A stretch of 64,000 bases of DNA, from positions 23,403-87,402 of the forward strand of contig DILD01000028.1 in NCBI GenBank assembly GCA_002424845.1, given 5' to 3'. This DNA is from Thiobacillus denitrificans (lineage in GTDB: Bacteria; Pseudomonadota; Gammaproteobacteria; Burkholderiales; Thiobacillaceae). The notes under the pieces are model-generated. The model did no database searches. It saw only the letters and a program-made list of their open reading frames with translations, and was not told the origin of the DNA. The stretch's first letter is position 1. Every line of letters starts with the position of its first letter. Both the position numbers and the translations under genes were made by a program. Shown one piece after another: positions 46,388-58,058 of the stretch.

Positions 46388-47253
46388 GCGGCGCCACCAA
46401 AGTCTTCCCTGACGCGCAGGTAGCGTGGAAAGCGCGGCAGCCCGTTTTTCGTCAGGTGTTGATAACGATAGGTGATGCGGGTCCCAATGGGGGGCGGTTG
46501 ACGGCGTATCGCATCGGAGAGCCCGCTGCCGAGCCCGAAGCGTTTGCCGTCTGGCATTTCCATCTGCAATGCTCCGGTCATGCCCTGATATTTGCCTTTT
46601 CCCGGCGTGTGGCCGACCACGACCGCTTCAGCATCCTGCCAGGGTTTCAGCTTCAGCAGCACATCGCTGCGTCCAGTCAGGTAGGGGGCGTCGGCACGGT
46701 GCAGCATCAGGCCTTCGCCACCTGCGCGGATCACGGCATCGAGTTGCTTTGTCAACGCGGCATGACTGGTCACGCGCGTCTGTCCCACCGCCTGGAGCCA
46801 GGGCACTTTGGCTTCGGCAGCGATTGCGCGCATCTGCCGGACGCGCGCGCTGAAGTCGCCAGCTGCACCGGGTAATTCGAAAATCAGATAGCGCACCTGT
46901 CGCCAGTCGGCATCTACGGGTTCGATTTTTCGTACCGTCCCCGACAGTGCGTCGAAACGGTCACGGCCAATCCACAATTCGCCATCCAGCGGAACTGCCG
47001 GGAAATTTCTTGTGAACCAGACCGGCGCCGGAACGATCCCCCCGCCGCGGAAGCGCAGGGTGTCCCCGTCCCATTGCGCACGTACGCCGTCGAGTTTCTC
47101 GCTTACCCAGTACTGGGTAACATCGATGTCAGCGGCATACGTCTCCGCCAAAAGCATCGCCGGAGCAGGCGGGCTGTCGGCCCATGCCGGCGGCGAAGCC
47201 AGCGCCAGCAGCACCAGCCAGAGTGCGGAGAGTGGCGGTGCTAGTCCAGCCAC
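46381..47253 (-). CDS. ligE: Exported minimal ATP-dependent DNA ligase (Lig E type)
   Basis: A 290-residue ATP-dependent DNA ligase without extra domains. A signal peptide (ending PAWA) precedes the nucleotidyltransferase domain. The AMP-accepting Lys lies in SEKLDGVRAQWDG near residue 53, followed by motif III-like LDGELWIGRDRF, EGLMLHRADAPY and LLKLKPWQDAEAVVVGH. A small OB domain ends the protein. Lig E enzymes are periplasmic and have been linked to DNA uptake or extracellular DNA. The start is GTG 47253, overlapping the GNAT gene by 13 bases. Confidence 0.9.
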   Translation of the reverse strand: MAGLAPPLSALWLVLLALASPPAWADSPPAPAMLLAETYAADIDVTQYWVSEKLDGVRAQWDGDTLRFRGGGIVPAPVWFTRNFPAVPLDGELWIGRDRFDALSGTVRKIEPVDADWRQVRYLIFELPGAAGDFSARVRQMRAIAAEAKVPWLQAVGQTRVTSHAALTKQLDAVIRAGGEGLMLHRADAPYLTGRSDVLLKLKPWQDAEAVVVGHTPGKGKYQGMTGALQMEMPDGKRFGLGSGLSDAIRRQPPPIGTRITYRYQHLTKNGLPRFPRYLRVREDFGGAAQ

Positions 47254-47723
47254 TTGTGCAGGAACTGCGCGTGACCCATGGCAGGGTCGAGCTGATAGGC
47301 CATGAAACCCAACCGCTGGTACAAGGCACGCGCGGACGTATTGCCGTCCAGTACCTCCAGCGTCAGTTTGCAGGCGTCGCGTTCGCGGGCGATCGCCTCG
47401 ACCTCGGCAAACAGCAGTGCCGCGATGCCCCGGCCGCGGTGGCTGGAGGCGACCACTACGTCATGCACGTTGACAAGCGGACGGCAGGTAAACGTGGAAA
47501 AGCCCTCGATGGCGTTAATCAGTCCGACCGGCGTGTCGCCGTCGAACGCCAGTACGCTGAAAATGAAGGGACGCGCGGCAAGCGCATCGAGCAGATTGAC
47601 GCGCGCATAGTCGGACAGCGGTTCGCCGCCGCCCGCCGGATCGCGCATGTAATGATCCATCAGATCGATCAGTGCGGCGGCATGTGCCGGATCGCCGTAA
47701 TGGGCGCGGACGATTTCGATCAT
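47241..47723 (-). CDS. GNAT family N-acetyltransferase
   Basis: A 160-residue acetyl-CoA-dependent transferase. The acetyl-CoA loop reads VVVASSHRGRGIAALLFAEVE near residue 90 (R/Q-x-x-G-x-G/A), and GNTSARALYQRLGFM near residue 130 is the family's C-terminal signature. The substrate is unknown. ATG 47723 shares ATGA with the nadC stop, and the 3' end overlaps ligE, so nadC, this gene and ligE form one translationally coupled unit. Confidence 0.88.
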   Translation of the reverse strand: MIEIVRAHYGDPAHAAALIDLMDHYMRDPAGGGEPLSDYARVNLLDALAARPFIFSVLAFDGDTPVGLINAIEGFSTFTCRPLVNVHDVVVASSHRGRGIAALLFAEVEAIARERDACKLTLEVLDGNTSARALYQRLGFMAYQLDPAMGHAQFLHKWLD

Positions 47724-48697
47724 TCGATGCGCATCGACAGGTCCACCGCGCGAATATGCTTGGTGAGGCTGCCGATGGAAATGCGATCGACGCCGGTTTC
47801 GGCCACCGCGCGCACCGTTTCCAGCGTGATGTTGCCGGAGGCTTCGAGCAGGGCGCGGCCATGGGTGACTTGCACCGCGTGGCGCAGGTCGGCGAGACTG
47901 AAGTTGTCGAGCAAGATGAGCGGTGCGCCGGCGCTCAGGGCCTGTTCGAGTTCGTCGATATTTTCCACCTCGATCTGCACGCTGACTTTGTCCTCTGCCA
48001 GCCGGAACGCCGCTTCCAGCACCTCCGCGATGCCGCCTGCCGCCGCGATGTGGTTTTCCTTGATCAGGATGCCGTCGTACAGGCCCACGCGTTGATTCTG
48101 CCCGCCGCCCACCCGCACCGCGTATTTCTCGGCGATGCGCAGGCCGGGCAGGGTTTTTCGGGTATCCAGAATCGCCGCATGGGTGCCGCGCACGGCCTCG
48201 ACATAGGGCCGGGTGGCGGTGGCCACCGCCGACAGGGTTTGCAGGAAATTCAGCGCCGGGCGTTCGGCGGTCAGCAGCGCGCGCGCATTGCCGTGGATGT
48301 CGGCCAGCACGTCGCCGGCCGCCACGGTGTCGCCCTCGTTGACCCGCCACTCGATGGCGCAACCGAGGTCGAGCGCCTTGAAACAGGCGTCGAACCAGGG
48401 CCGGCCGGCGATCACCGCGGTTTCGCGGGTGATGACGCGGGCGCGGGCGGTTTGCATCTGGGGGATGAGCCGGGCGGTGAGGTCATTAATCGCCTTGGGC
48501 GCGCGCAACGCATCGTTCGCCCCCTCCCCCTTGAGGGGGTAACCAGCGACTTGTCCGCTTGCGGGCTTAGTCGAATGACTAGTAGTTCCATCAGAGGGCT
48601 GGGGAGAGGGTGAAGCCCCTTCGCGCGGCCCTATCAGGTCTTCTTCCAGTGCGCGCGCGACGTCGGATAAAACCTGATCTACATTCAATTCAGACAT
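47720..48697 (-). CDS. nadC: Nicotinate-nucleotide pyrophosphorylase with in-frame repeat insertion
   Basis: A 325-residue quinolinate phosphoribosyltransferase, which converts quinolinate and PRPP to NaMN in NAD synthesis. TARARVITRETAVIAG, WRVNEGDTVAAGDVLADI, DTRKTLPGLRIAEKYAV and IKENHIAAAGGI are family segments. The usual length is about 280. The surplus lies between EEDLIG and NDLTARLIP, where the repeat copy B encodes residues about 30-59 (PSPQPSDGTT...). The insertion keeps the frame. It falls in the normally short EDxGxGDxT loop, so activity may be affected. Confidence 0.92.
   Translation of the reverse strand: MSELNVDQVLSDVARALEEDLIGPREGASPSPQPSDGTTSHSTKPASGQVAGYPLKGEGANDALRAPKAINDLTARLIPQMQTARARVITRETAVIAGRPWFDACFKALDLGCAIEWRVNEGDTVAAGDVLADIHGNARALLTAERPALNFLQTLSAVATATRPYVEAVRGTHAAILDTRKTLPGLRIAEKYAVRVGGGQNQRVGLYDGILIKENHIAAAGGIAEVLEAAFRLAEDKVSVQIEVENIDELEQALSAGAPLILLDNFSLADLRHAVQVTHGRALLEASGNITLETVRAVAETGVDRISIGSLTKHIRAVDLSMRIE
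48520..48610 (-). repeat. Palindromic repeat element, copy B (inside nadC)
   Basis: About 91 bases bounded by CCCCCTCCCCC (48520-48530) and a near-inverse GGGGAGAGGG (48601-48610). It contains the hairpin CCCCC-TTGA-GGGGG (48526-48539). Its core 48535-48598 is the inverse of 41929-41992 with four differences. It is read through in frame as part of nadC. Confidence 0.85.
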
Positions 48698-48702
48698 GGC
48701 GG

Positions 48703-48730
48703 CTTGAAATCGCCTGAGTAGGCATCATTT
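48703..48730 (+). promoter_or_regulatory. Sigma-32-like heat-shock promoter of clpB
   Basis: CTTGAAA (48703-48709) is followed after 13 bases by CATCATTT (48723-48730), six of eight matches to the sigma-32 -10 consensus CCCCATNT. It lies about 40 bases before the clpB ATG, as expected for a heat-shock-controlled disaggregase. It is a pattern match only. Confidence 0.55.
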
Positions 48731-48767
48731 GGATGACATCGAATATACCTTAAGCACGAGGCCATTT

Positions 48768-51344
<2,577 letters not shown>

Positions 51345-51377
51345 GCTGGCCAGTCTGATCGAAATGGCAAGGTAAAA

Positions 51378-51404
51378 GAGGGTGGTTTTCCGCCCCCTTT
51401 TTTT
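51378..51404 (+). terminator. Rho-independent terminator of clpB
   Basis: A 6-bp stem (GGGTGG / CCGCCC, one G-T pair) with a TTTT loop is followed by a seven-T tract, 35 bases after the clpB stop. Confidence 0.75.
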
Positions 51405-51705
51405 GTGGGTATTGGGTTGGGATTAAGGGTTGGTCGCGACCTGTTTCGAGCTGCGTATTTGTTCGGCCTTTGTTCTGGCTGACCGCTGGCGGCTCAGGGG
51501 ATAGCAGTCAGTGCACAGCCGCGCTCATTATGGAGCTCTTGGCAAGATGTCTTCGGCGCCCCTTCGATTTGAGTGGTCGCCAGCTTGGGATACCCGGGTC
51601 AAGGAACAGGCATCAGGCCAGCCACCTCGACTGCCTCAAACTGGCCGGTTTCAGCCTCTAGAAGATCGGCTTCTTGATAAGGCCCAGTTTGTTTTTCACG
51701 TGTTT
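51405..51705. other. Intergenic region between clpB and tamA, no gene seen
   Basis: About 300 bases without a supportable gene. Two short open frames (51470-51661 and 51511-51741) lack ribosome sites and have unremarkable composition. I see no RNA gene, repeat or IS end here. Confidence 0.5.
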
Positions 51706-51734
51706 TTGCTCGATTCCAGGGTACCCCCTAGAAT
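51706..51734 (+). promoter_or_regulatory. Possible tamA promoter
   Basis: TAGAAT (51729-51734) is preceded at 17 bases by TTGCTC (51706-51711). The -10 is good and the -35 weak (three of six). It lies about 25 bases before the proposed tamA start, so the leader would be short. Confidence 0.35.
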
Positions 51735-51758
51735 GGATTGACGATTTAACTCACTGGA

Positions 51759-53498
51759 TTGGCCTTGTTTACTCGTTTTTCCAATGCTTTGCTGCTGCTG
51801 GTTTCGCTGTGCGCGATGCCGGCGCACGCGTTGACGGTGGAGGTGGATGCGCCGGATGAGATCAAGGCGCTGCTGACGCAGCATCTGGAAGCGGCGCGCG
51901 CGGCGCGGCTGGGCGAGGTACTGGATGAGGCAGAACTGGCGAGGTTGCGTAGCGTAAGCGCTGGAACCGCACGCGAACTGTTGGAGACGGAAGGCTACTT
52001 TTCACCCCGGATCGACAGCTCTCTGGCTCAGACCGGTGAAAACTGGTTATTGCGTTACACCGTGACCCCGGGCCCTCGCACGCTGGTTCGCTCGGTGAAG
52101 ATCGAGTTCGTTGGGGCCATCGTCGATGCGGATGAGGCGCGCTTGCGCATGCGCGCGGAGCGCGGCTTTACGCTCCTGCCGGAAATGCCATTTCGTCAGG
52201 CAGACTGGAGTGCAGCCAAGGTGGCGCTGCTTCGACCGCTGCTGACTACCCGTTACCCGGCGGCGCGGCTGGCAGCGAGCGAAGCGCGCATCGACCCCGA
52301 GGCGAGAGCGGCTGATTTAATGCTGGCGGTGGACAGTGGACCGGCATTTTTTTATGGCGACCTGCTTATCAGCGGCAGTCAACGTTATCCCGAATCGATC
52401 ATTCGTAATTTGAGTCCGCTCAAGCCCGGTCAACCCTATCGCCAGCAGGATTTGCTGGACTATCAGTCGGCACTGGATACGAGTGACTATTTCGTGCAGG
52501 CCACGGTACGCATCGATCCTGATTCTGCGCTGGCTGAAGCCGTGCCAATCCAGATTGATGTGGTGGAGCGGCCGGAAAAAATGTTCAGCGTGGGTGCAGG
52601 TATCAGCACCGAAACCGGTGCGCGGATGCAGGCGTCGTGGTTGCATCGCGATATGTTTGATCGCGGCATGCGTTTCAAGCTTGATGCAAGGCTGGAATCC
52701 ACGCGGCAGACCGGGGCAGCGGAACTGGCCTGGCCGCGGACTACCCGTGGCTATGAAAACAGCTTGGGCCTGCTGTTGAAACAGGAAGATATTGAAGGGC
52801 AGGAGACGCGTTCAACGGTACTGGTTGGCAAGCGCACGCGTACGCGAGGCCAGATCGATGCCACGCAGTCTTTGCAATACCAGACCGAGGAACAGGATAT
52901 CGGTGATGTGGTGAGCGAGCGTAATCGGGCGCTGACCGCCAACTATGCGTGGACGCAACGCACGGTGGGGCGTGCGTTCTATCCGCGGCGCGGTCATGTG
53001 CTCACCCTGCAGGGGGGCGGGGCGTTGGAATCCGTGCTGTCGGACACCACGTTTGCGCGGCTGTATGGCCGTCACACGCAGTATTTTCCGGCTGGCGAGA
53101 ATGGCAGGCTGATTCTGCGCGGCGAACTCGGCAGCGTGCTGGCCGATACGCGCGACGGCATTCCCACCGACTTTCTGTTCCGCGCCGGCGGCGACAACTC
53201 GGTGCGCGGCTACGCTTATCAAAGCCTTGGGCGTTCGCTGACGGGGGGGGTGGAGTCCGTGCGCTACCTTGCCACAGGGAGTGTCGAGTACAACCATTTT
53301 TTTGGCGGCAACTGGGGTGTGGCCGTGTTTGTCGATGCAGGCGACGCAGCCGACCGCCCGGACAAGCTGTCCCCGGTGTTCGGTTACGGCGTCGGCGCGC
53401 GTTATCGCTCGCCGGTGGGGCCGATCAATTTCGACCTGGCGTATGGCGAAGCCACCGATGAATTCCGCCTGCACTTTTCGCTCGGGGTGTCGTTTTGA
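51759..53498 (+). CDS. tamA: Translocation and assembly module protein TamA
   Basis: A 579-residue Omp85-family outer-membrane protein. A signal peptide ending PAHA is followed by POTRA domains (about residues 25-260) and a 16-strand barrel. The loop-6 motif reads FRAGGDNSVRGYAYQSLG near residue 475, and the protein ends in an aromatic residue (GVSF). With TamB it assists autotransporter and outer-membrane assembly or lipid transport. No ATG is available: TTG 51759 or TTG 51765 must serve. Its stop overlaps the tamB start. Confidence 0.9.
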   Translation: MALFTRFSNALLLLVSLCAMPAHALTVEVDAPDEIKALLTQHLEAARAARLGEVLDEAELARLRSVSAGTARELLETEGYFSPRIDSSLAQTGENWLLRYTVTPGPRTLVRSVKIEFVGAIVDADEARLRMRAERGFTLLPEMPFRQADWSAAKVALLRPLLTTRYPAARLAASEARIDPEARAADLMLAVDSGPAFFYGDLLISGSQRYPESIIRNLSPLKPGQPYRQQDLLDYQSALDTSDYFVQATVRIDPDSALAEAVPIQIDVVERPEKMFSVGAGISTETGARMQASWLHRDMFDRGMRFKLDARLESTRQTGAAELAWPRTTRGYENSLGLLLKQEDIEGQETRSTVLVGKRTRTRGQIDATQSLQYQTEEQDIGDVVSERNRALTANYAWTQRTVGRAFYPRRGHVLTLQGGGALESVLSDTTFARLYGRHTQYFPAGENGRLILRGELGSVLADTRDGIPTDFLFRAGGDNSVRGYAYQSLGRSLTGGVESVRYLATGSVEYNHFFGGNWGVAVFVDAGDAADRPDKLSPVFGYGVGARYRSPVGPINFDLAYGEATDEFRLHFSLGVSF

Positions 53499-56400
53499 AG
53501 CGCCTTGCCTGGGGCATGGCGTCGCTATTGGCCAGTGCGGTCGTATTGATTCTGGCCGTGTTGTGGCTGACCACTACGGCCACGGGATTTTCGTGGCTGG
53601 TGAAACAGGCCGCGCCGTTGAGCGACGGCCGCCTGGTGTTCGAAGGCGTGGAAGGTCATTTGGGCGCGCCGCTCCGCATCCGGAAACTGACCATCAGGAC
53701 GGATACGCAGCGCATCACCCTGCAACGGGTGCAACTGGACTGGCAACCCCGATTGCTGTGGCATCGGCTGATTGAGGTCGACTTGCTGGCGGCGCAACAG
53801 GTGCGGGTGGAGGTGCTTGGAAAAGCCCCCGCTCCGCTGGCCTATCCCGCCACCTTGCGCGGGGCGTTGGACATCCGCGTGGCCGCGTGGGATGTGGCGC
53901 AACTCGACGTGGTCGATCAGGGCCGGACGCTGAGCTTCCATGCGCTGCATGGCAAGGTGGACGGCAGGGGCGACCGCTTTGACTTCATTGTTGCGGCAGG
54001 GACGCCGTGGGCAGACGTGGATGGACGGTTCGGCATCCGGAAGGACGCACCGTTCAAATTGCAGGGCCAGTTCAATGCGACCCGTGACACGCCCGCGCAA
54101 GCTGTGCTTGCCCTGACAGGCGAACTGGCGGCGATCGATTTCAAGCTGGATGGACAGGCTGAAGGCATGAATGTCATGGCCAATGGGCAGGTGGCGCCGT
54201 TTGCTCGCGTGCGTTTTTCGAGGCTGCTGGTGGCCGGGGAGGGGATCGACCCGCGCCGGTTCGTGGCGGGCGCGCCGAGCGCCGACCTGGCGTTTTCCGG
54301 CGTGTTCGAAGGCCGGCCGGGCGAGCGCCTGCTCGGCACCTTCAGCCTGTCCAACCGGCTGGCCGGGCGCTTCGACCAGCAGCGTCTGCCGCTCGCCAAT
54401 CTCACCGCTGCGGTGTTCGGCGACTTTACGCGCGCCGACTTCAGCGCGCTGGCGATCGATCTTGGCGCGGCCGGTCAGTTTAGCGGGGACGGCCAGTGGC
54501 GCGATAACCGATTTACGCTGAATCTGGAAAGTTCGCGCCTGAATCTGGCCGGGCTGCACCGCGACCTGAATACCACGCGCATCCGGACGACGCTTCAACT
54601 GGCGGGCGATGCGGCTCGCCAGACGCTCAACGGCGAAGTAAACGAAGTCTGGGGGCAGGGACGCTTCACGCTCAGTCATGCCGATGCAACACTGCGGCTG
54701 GAAGCAGCGAATTTTGAGGGACAGGCGGGACGCTTGAGTGCGAGCGGCGCCTTGCGGCTGGATGCAAGCCGTGCGTTTTCCGCCGAGTTCGATGCTGTGC
54801 AGATCAATCCGGCGCGCTTCGGCAAGTTTCCACGTGGGCGGCTGAATGCGCGAGGCCAGGCAAGCGGCGTGCTGCTGCCCGACTTGCGGTTGCATGCGCA
54901 GTTCACCTTGCCGCCAGGCGAGCTCAATGGCCGTCCGGTCACCGGGCAGGGTTTGGTGCGCTATGAAAATCACCATCTCGCCGAGGCCGACGTCAATGTG
55001 AATCTTGCTGGTAATCAGGCGGTGGTGAAGGGAGCCTTCGGTCGAGCAGGGGATCGCCTTGACTGGGTCATCGATGCGCCCGCGCTGGCGCGCCTCAACC
55101 TCGGTCTGGGGGGAAGCTTGAGCAGTCGCGGTAGCGTGATCGGCGATTCCAAACAGCCCCAGGTCGAGGCGCTGATCGATGCCAGCAACCTGCGCTTGCC
55201 GGGCGGTATTGCGGTCGACATGCTGAATCTGAAACTCGATCTGCAGGCTACAGCCAACGGTGTTTTTAATGGCCGACTCGATGCTGGTGGTGTGCAAGTG
55301 GCGGGGCAACGGCTGAGCGCCCTTCACGCCATTTTGCAGGGGCGCCGCAATGCCCATACGCTGACGCTCGATGCACGCCTGCCTGATTGGCAGACGACTG
55401 CGAGCCTGGCAGGCGAACTGGATGACTCGTTCACGTGGCGTGGCCAGCTGAAGCAGGCCGACGTGCAGGGACGCTGGCCGATGCAGTTGATGGCGCCGGC
55501 CACCCTGTTGCTGTCGCGTGATCAGCAGCAGGTGAGCCAGCTGGCGCTTATGCTGGCGGATGGCCAACTGACGATCGAGCAGTTCAATCGCCAGGGTACG
55601 CAGATGGCCAGTCGCGGCACGCTCGCGAATCTGCCGCTGGCGCCGTTCCTGGCGCTGCTGAAAACCGCGCCACCCTTCACCACGGATATCAGGGCCGGAG
55701 GCGACTGGAATTTGCGTGTCGGCGACACTCTCGACGGCCAGGTCCGGCTGCGCCGTCAGTCAGGCGATATCCGCATGAACGAACCGGCACAGAGCCTCGG
55801 GCTGACGATGCTTGTGCTCGATCTCAAGGCCGAGGCCAGCCGTGTCACCGCGCATCTTGATGCAGCCAGCCGTGACGCCGGCCAGCTTCGTGCGGACGGG
55901 AGTGCCACGCTGGAACGTGCCGGGGCCTGGTTCGTCCTGCCGCGTACTGCACCGCTGGCATGGACAGCGCAGCTCGACGTGCCCGACCTGCGTCTGGTCA
56001 AACTTTTGCTGCCGGTCGGCACTCGGCTGGATGCTCGCCTGGCCGCTCAACTCTCGGGCGGCGGCAGCCTGGCTGCGCCACGCATCAATGGGCAGATTGA
56101 ATCCAGCCAGATCCGGTTTTCCATGCCGGAAGAAGGCGTGACGATTACCGACGGCATGCTCAGACTCATTCTGACCGATGACCGTGTGCGTGTGCAGGAA
56201 GGCGAACTGAAGGGCAGCAGTGGGCGGGTCGTGGTGAGCGGGGAGGCCCAGTTGAACAATCCGCAGGCCGGTCTTGCGCTGAATTTTGAAAAGTTTGCTG
56301 TCAGCAATCGCAGCGATCGCCGGATAATCGTATCCGGCACCGCACATCTCAACATTGATCCCGGGCGACTGGAGCTCACGGGCGAACTCACCGCTGACCG

Positions 56401-57211
56401 TGCCAGGCTGGAAATGCAGGAAGCCAGTCGGCCGACGCTGTCATCCGATGTCGTCGTGACGGGCCGGCCAGCGCGCGAAAAATCCGCTGTCCAGCGCATC
56501 CCGCTGCAACTCGACCTCAAACTGAATCTTGGAGAGGACTTTCTGTTCAAGGGCGGCGGGCTCGATGCACGGCTGGGGGGCCAGCTTCGCGTGTTCACGG
56601 TAAATGAGGCATTGCGTGGCGAAGGTCGCATCCGGGTAGTTGAAGGGCGTTATTCGGCCTATGGGCAGTCACTCGCGATTGAGCGTGGCGTGCTGACCTT
56701 CGTGGGCCCGATCGACGATGCGGGGATTGATGTCCTGGCCGTGCGTAAAATGCCCACGGTCAAGGCTGGCGTGCTCGTCAGGGGCACGGTGCAGCGTCCG
56801 AGGGTGACGCTTTACTCCGATCCGGCCTTGCCCGATACAGAGAAGCTCTCCTGGCTGGTGCTGGGCCATGGACTGGACAAGGGCGGGCAGCAGGAATTTG
56901 CCTTGCTGCAGATTGCGGCCGGCGCGCTACTGGGCCAGGCGGAATCGGTGGGTTTTCAGGCACAGCTTGCCAACGCGCTGAGCATCGACACTTTTGAAGT
57001 TCGTGCGGGTGAAGGCGAAGACCTCTCTACAAGCGTGGTCAGTATCGGCAAGCGCTTGTCTTCGCGCACCATACTGAGTTACGAACAGAGTCTCGACGGG
57101 CTGAGCCAGGTGGTCAAGGTGCTGTACCAGCTGACGCCGAGTGTGCGGCTGGAAGCGCAAGCGGGCCAGCAAAGCAGTTTCGATGCGTTCTACACGCGGG
57201 AATACGACTGA
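53495..57211 (+). CDS. tamB: Translocation and assembly module protein TamB
   Basis: A 1238-residue AsmA-like/TamB protein. One N-terminal helix anchors it in the inner membrane (about residues 7-27). The long body is repetitive beta-rich sequence forming a periplasm-spanning hydrophobic groove. The C-terminal DUF490 domain (about 900-1238) includes GRYSAYGQSLAIERGVLTF and WLVLGHGLDKGG, and it ends near SSFDAFYTREYD. It pairs with TamA. The start is TTG 53495, within the tamA stop (TTGA), so translation is probably coupled. Confidence 0.92.
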   Translation: MKRLAWGMASLLASAVVLILAVLWLTTTATGFSWLVKQAAPLSDGRLVFEGVEGHLGAPLRIRKLTIRTDTQRITLQRVQLDWQPRLLWHRLIEVDLLAAQQVRVEVLGKAPAPLAYPATLRGALDIRVAAWDVAQLDVVDQGRTLSFHALHGKVDGRGDRFDFIVAAGTPWADVDGRFGIRKDAPFKLQGQFNATRDTPAQAVLALTGELAAIDFKLDGQAEGMNVMANGQVAPFARVRFSRLLVAGEGIDPRRFVAGAPSADLAFSGVFEGRPGERLLGTFSLSNRLAGRFDQQRLPLANLTAAVFGDFTRADFSALAIDLGAAGQFSGDGQWRDNRFTLNLESSRLNLAGLHRDLNTTRIRTTLQLAGDAARQTLNGEVNEVWGQGRFTLSHADATLRLEAANFEGQAGRLSASGALRLDASRAFSAEFDAVQINPARFGKFPRGRLNARGQASGVLLPDLRLHAQFTLPPGELNGRPVTGQGLVRYENHHLAEADVNVNLAGNQAVVKGAFGRAGDRLDWVIDAPALARLNLGLGGSLSSRGSVIGDSKQPQVEALIDASNLRLPGGIAVDMLNLKLDLQATANGVFNGRLDAGGVQVAGQRLSALHAILQGRRNAHTLTLDARLPDWQTTASLAGELDDSFTWRGQLKQADVQGRWPMQLMAPATLLLSRDQQQVSQLALMLADGQLTIEQFNRQGTQMASRGTLANLPLAPFLALLKTAPPFTTDIRAGGDWNLRVGDTLDGQVRLRRQSGDIRMNEPAQSLGLTMLVLDLKAEASRVTAHLDAASRDAGQLRADGSATLERAGAWFVLPRTAPLAWTAQLDVPDLRLVKLLLPVGTRLDARLAAQLSGGGSLAAPRINGQIESSQIRFSMPEEGVTITDGMLRLILTDDRVRVQEGELKGSSGRVVVSGEAQLNNPQAGLALNFEKFAVSNRSDRRIIVSGTAHLNIDPGRLELTGELTADRARLEMQEASRPTLSSDVVVTGRPAREKSAVQRIPLQLDLKLNLGEDFLFKGGGLDARLGGQLRVFTVNEALRGEGRIRVVEGRYSAYGQSLAIERGVLTFVGPIDDAGIDVLAVRKMPTVKAGVLVRGTVQRPRVTLYSDPALPDTEKLSWLVLGHGLDKGGQQEFALLQIAAGALLGQAESVGFQAQLANALSIDTFEVRAGEGEDLSTSVVSIGKRLSSRTILSYEQSLDGLSQVVKVLYQLTPSVRLEAQAGQQSSFDAFYTREYD

Positions 57212-57314
57212 AGCAATCAAAACCAGATGGTAGAATCGGGCGTATGTTCGACGTCCGCACCACCGCCATGACTTCCTTGCGCCGAATGCCGGTCCCGGCC
57301 GGAGGCTGCCGTTG

Positions 57315-58058
57315 ATGCGCATCCTGCTTTCCAACGATGACGGGTATTTTGCCCCCGGCCTTGCGGCACTGGCGCAAGCGCTGACGTCGCTGGCAGACGT
57401 TACCGTGGTTGCTCCTGAGCGCGACCGGAGCGGCGCCTCGAATTCACTGACGCTTGATCGCCCGCTGATGCTGCGTCAGGCGCCTGGCGGTTTTTATTAC
57501 GTCAACGGTACGCCGACCGATTGCGTGCATCTCGCCGTCACAGGCATGCTCGATCACATGCCCGACATGGTGATATCCGGCATCAATCACGGCGCCAATA
57601 TGGGTGACGATACGATCTATTCCGGCACGGTCGCCGCCGCCACCGAAGGCTATCTGCTGGGCATCCCCTCGATTGCCGTTTCGCTCGCCAGTCACAATGC
57701 CGTGCATTTTGGTACGGCCGCGCGGGTGGTGGCCGAACTGGTGCAGCGCATCCAGCTGCACCCCCCCACCGAACCGATGCTGCTCAATGTCAATGTGCCG
57801 GATCGTGCGTGGAACGATCTGGATGGTCTCAGCGTGACACGGCTGGGCAAGCGCCACAAGGCCGAATCTGTGGTGAAAACCACCAACCCGAGGGGCCAGA
57901 CTGTCTACTGGGTGGGGGCTGCCGGTGCTGCACAGGATGCCGGTGAGGGCACAGACTTTCATGCCGTGGCCAGCGGTTTTGTTTCGATTACCCCGCTGCA
58001 AATGGATCTCACTCGTTTCAGCCAGATGGATAGCGTGAGTGCATGGCTGAAACCCTGA
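57315..58058 (+). CDS. surE: 5'/3'-nucleotidase SurE
   Basis: A 247-residue SurE nucleotidase/exopolyphosphatase. The metal site [12 protein letters not shown] lies at residue 4 onward, with SGASNSLT near residue 40 and [25 protein letters not shown] near residue 92. ATG 57315 is preceded by GGAGG at a 9-base distance. It overlaps pcm by 16 bases. The surE-pcm-nlpD-rpoS order is the classic stationary-phase survival locus. Confidence 0.96.
   Translation: MRILLSNDDGYFAPGLAALAQALTSLADVTVVAPERDRSGASNSLTLDRPLMLRQAPGGFYYVNGTPTDCVHLAVTGMLDHMPDMVISGINHGANMGDDTIYSGTVAAATEGYLLGIPSIAVSLASHNAVHFGTAARVVAELVQRIQLHPPTEPMLLNVNVPDRAWNDLDGLSVTRLGKRHKAESVVKTTNPRGQTVYWVGAAGAAQDAGEGTDFHAVASGFVSITPLQMDLTRFSQMDSVSAWLKP

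Noticed and set aside
47241..48362. A 373-codon minus-strand frame that would fuse upstream sequence to the GNAT protein
   Set aside because: Only the last 160 codons are GNAT-like. The upstream part reads nadC in the wrong frame, and a clear ATG at 47723 overlaps the nadC stop.
47720..48697. nadC as a pseudogene because of the repeat insertion
   Set aside because: The frame stays open, all downstream catalytic motifs are intact, and the following genes are translationally coupled to its stop.
51470..51741. Short open frames (63 and 76 codons) between clpB and tamA
   Set aside because: No ribosome sites and overlapping alternative frames of equal quality, so nothing distinguishes a gene.
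53525..55567. A 680-codon minus-strand frame opposite tamB
   Set aside because: Antisense to tamB, with Gln/His/Arg-biased composition and no start signal.
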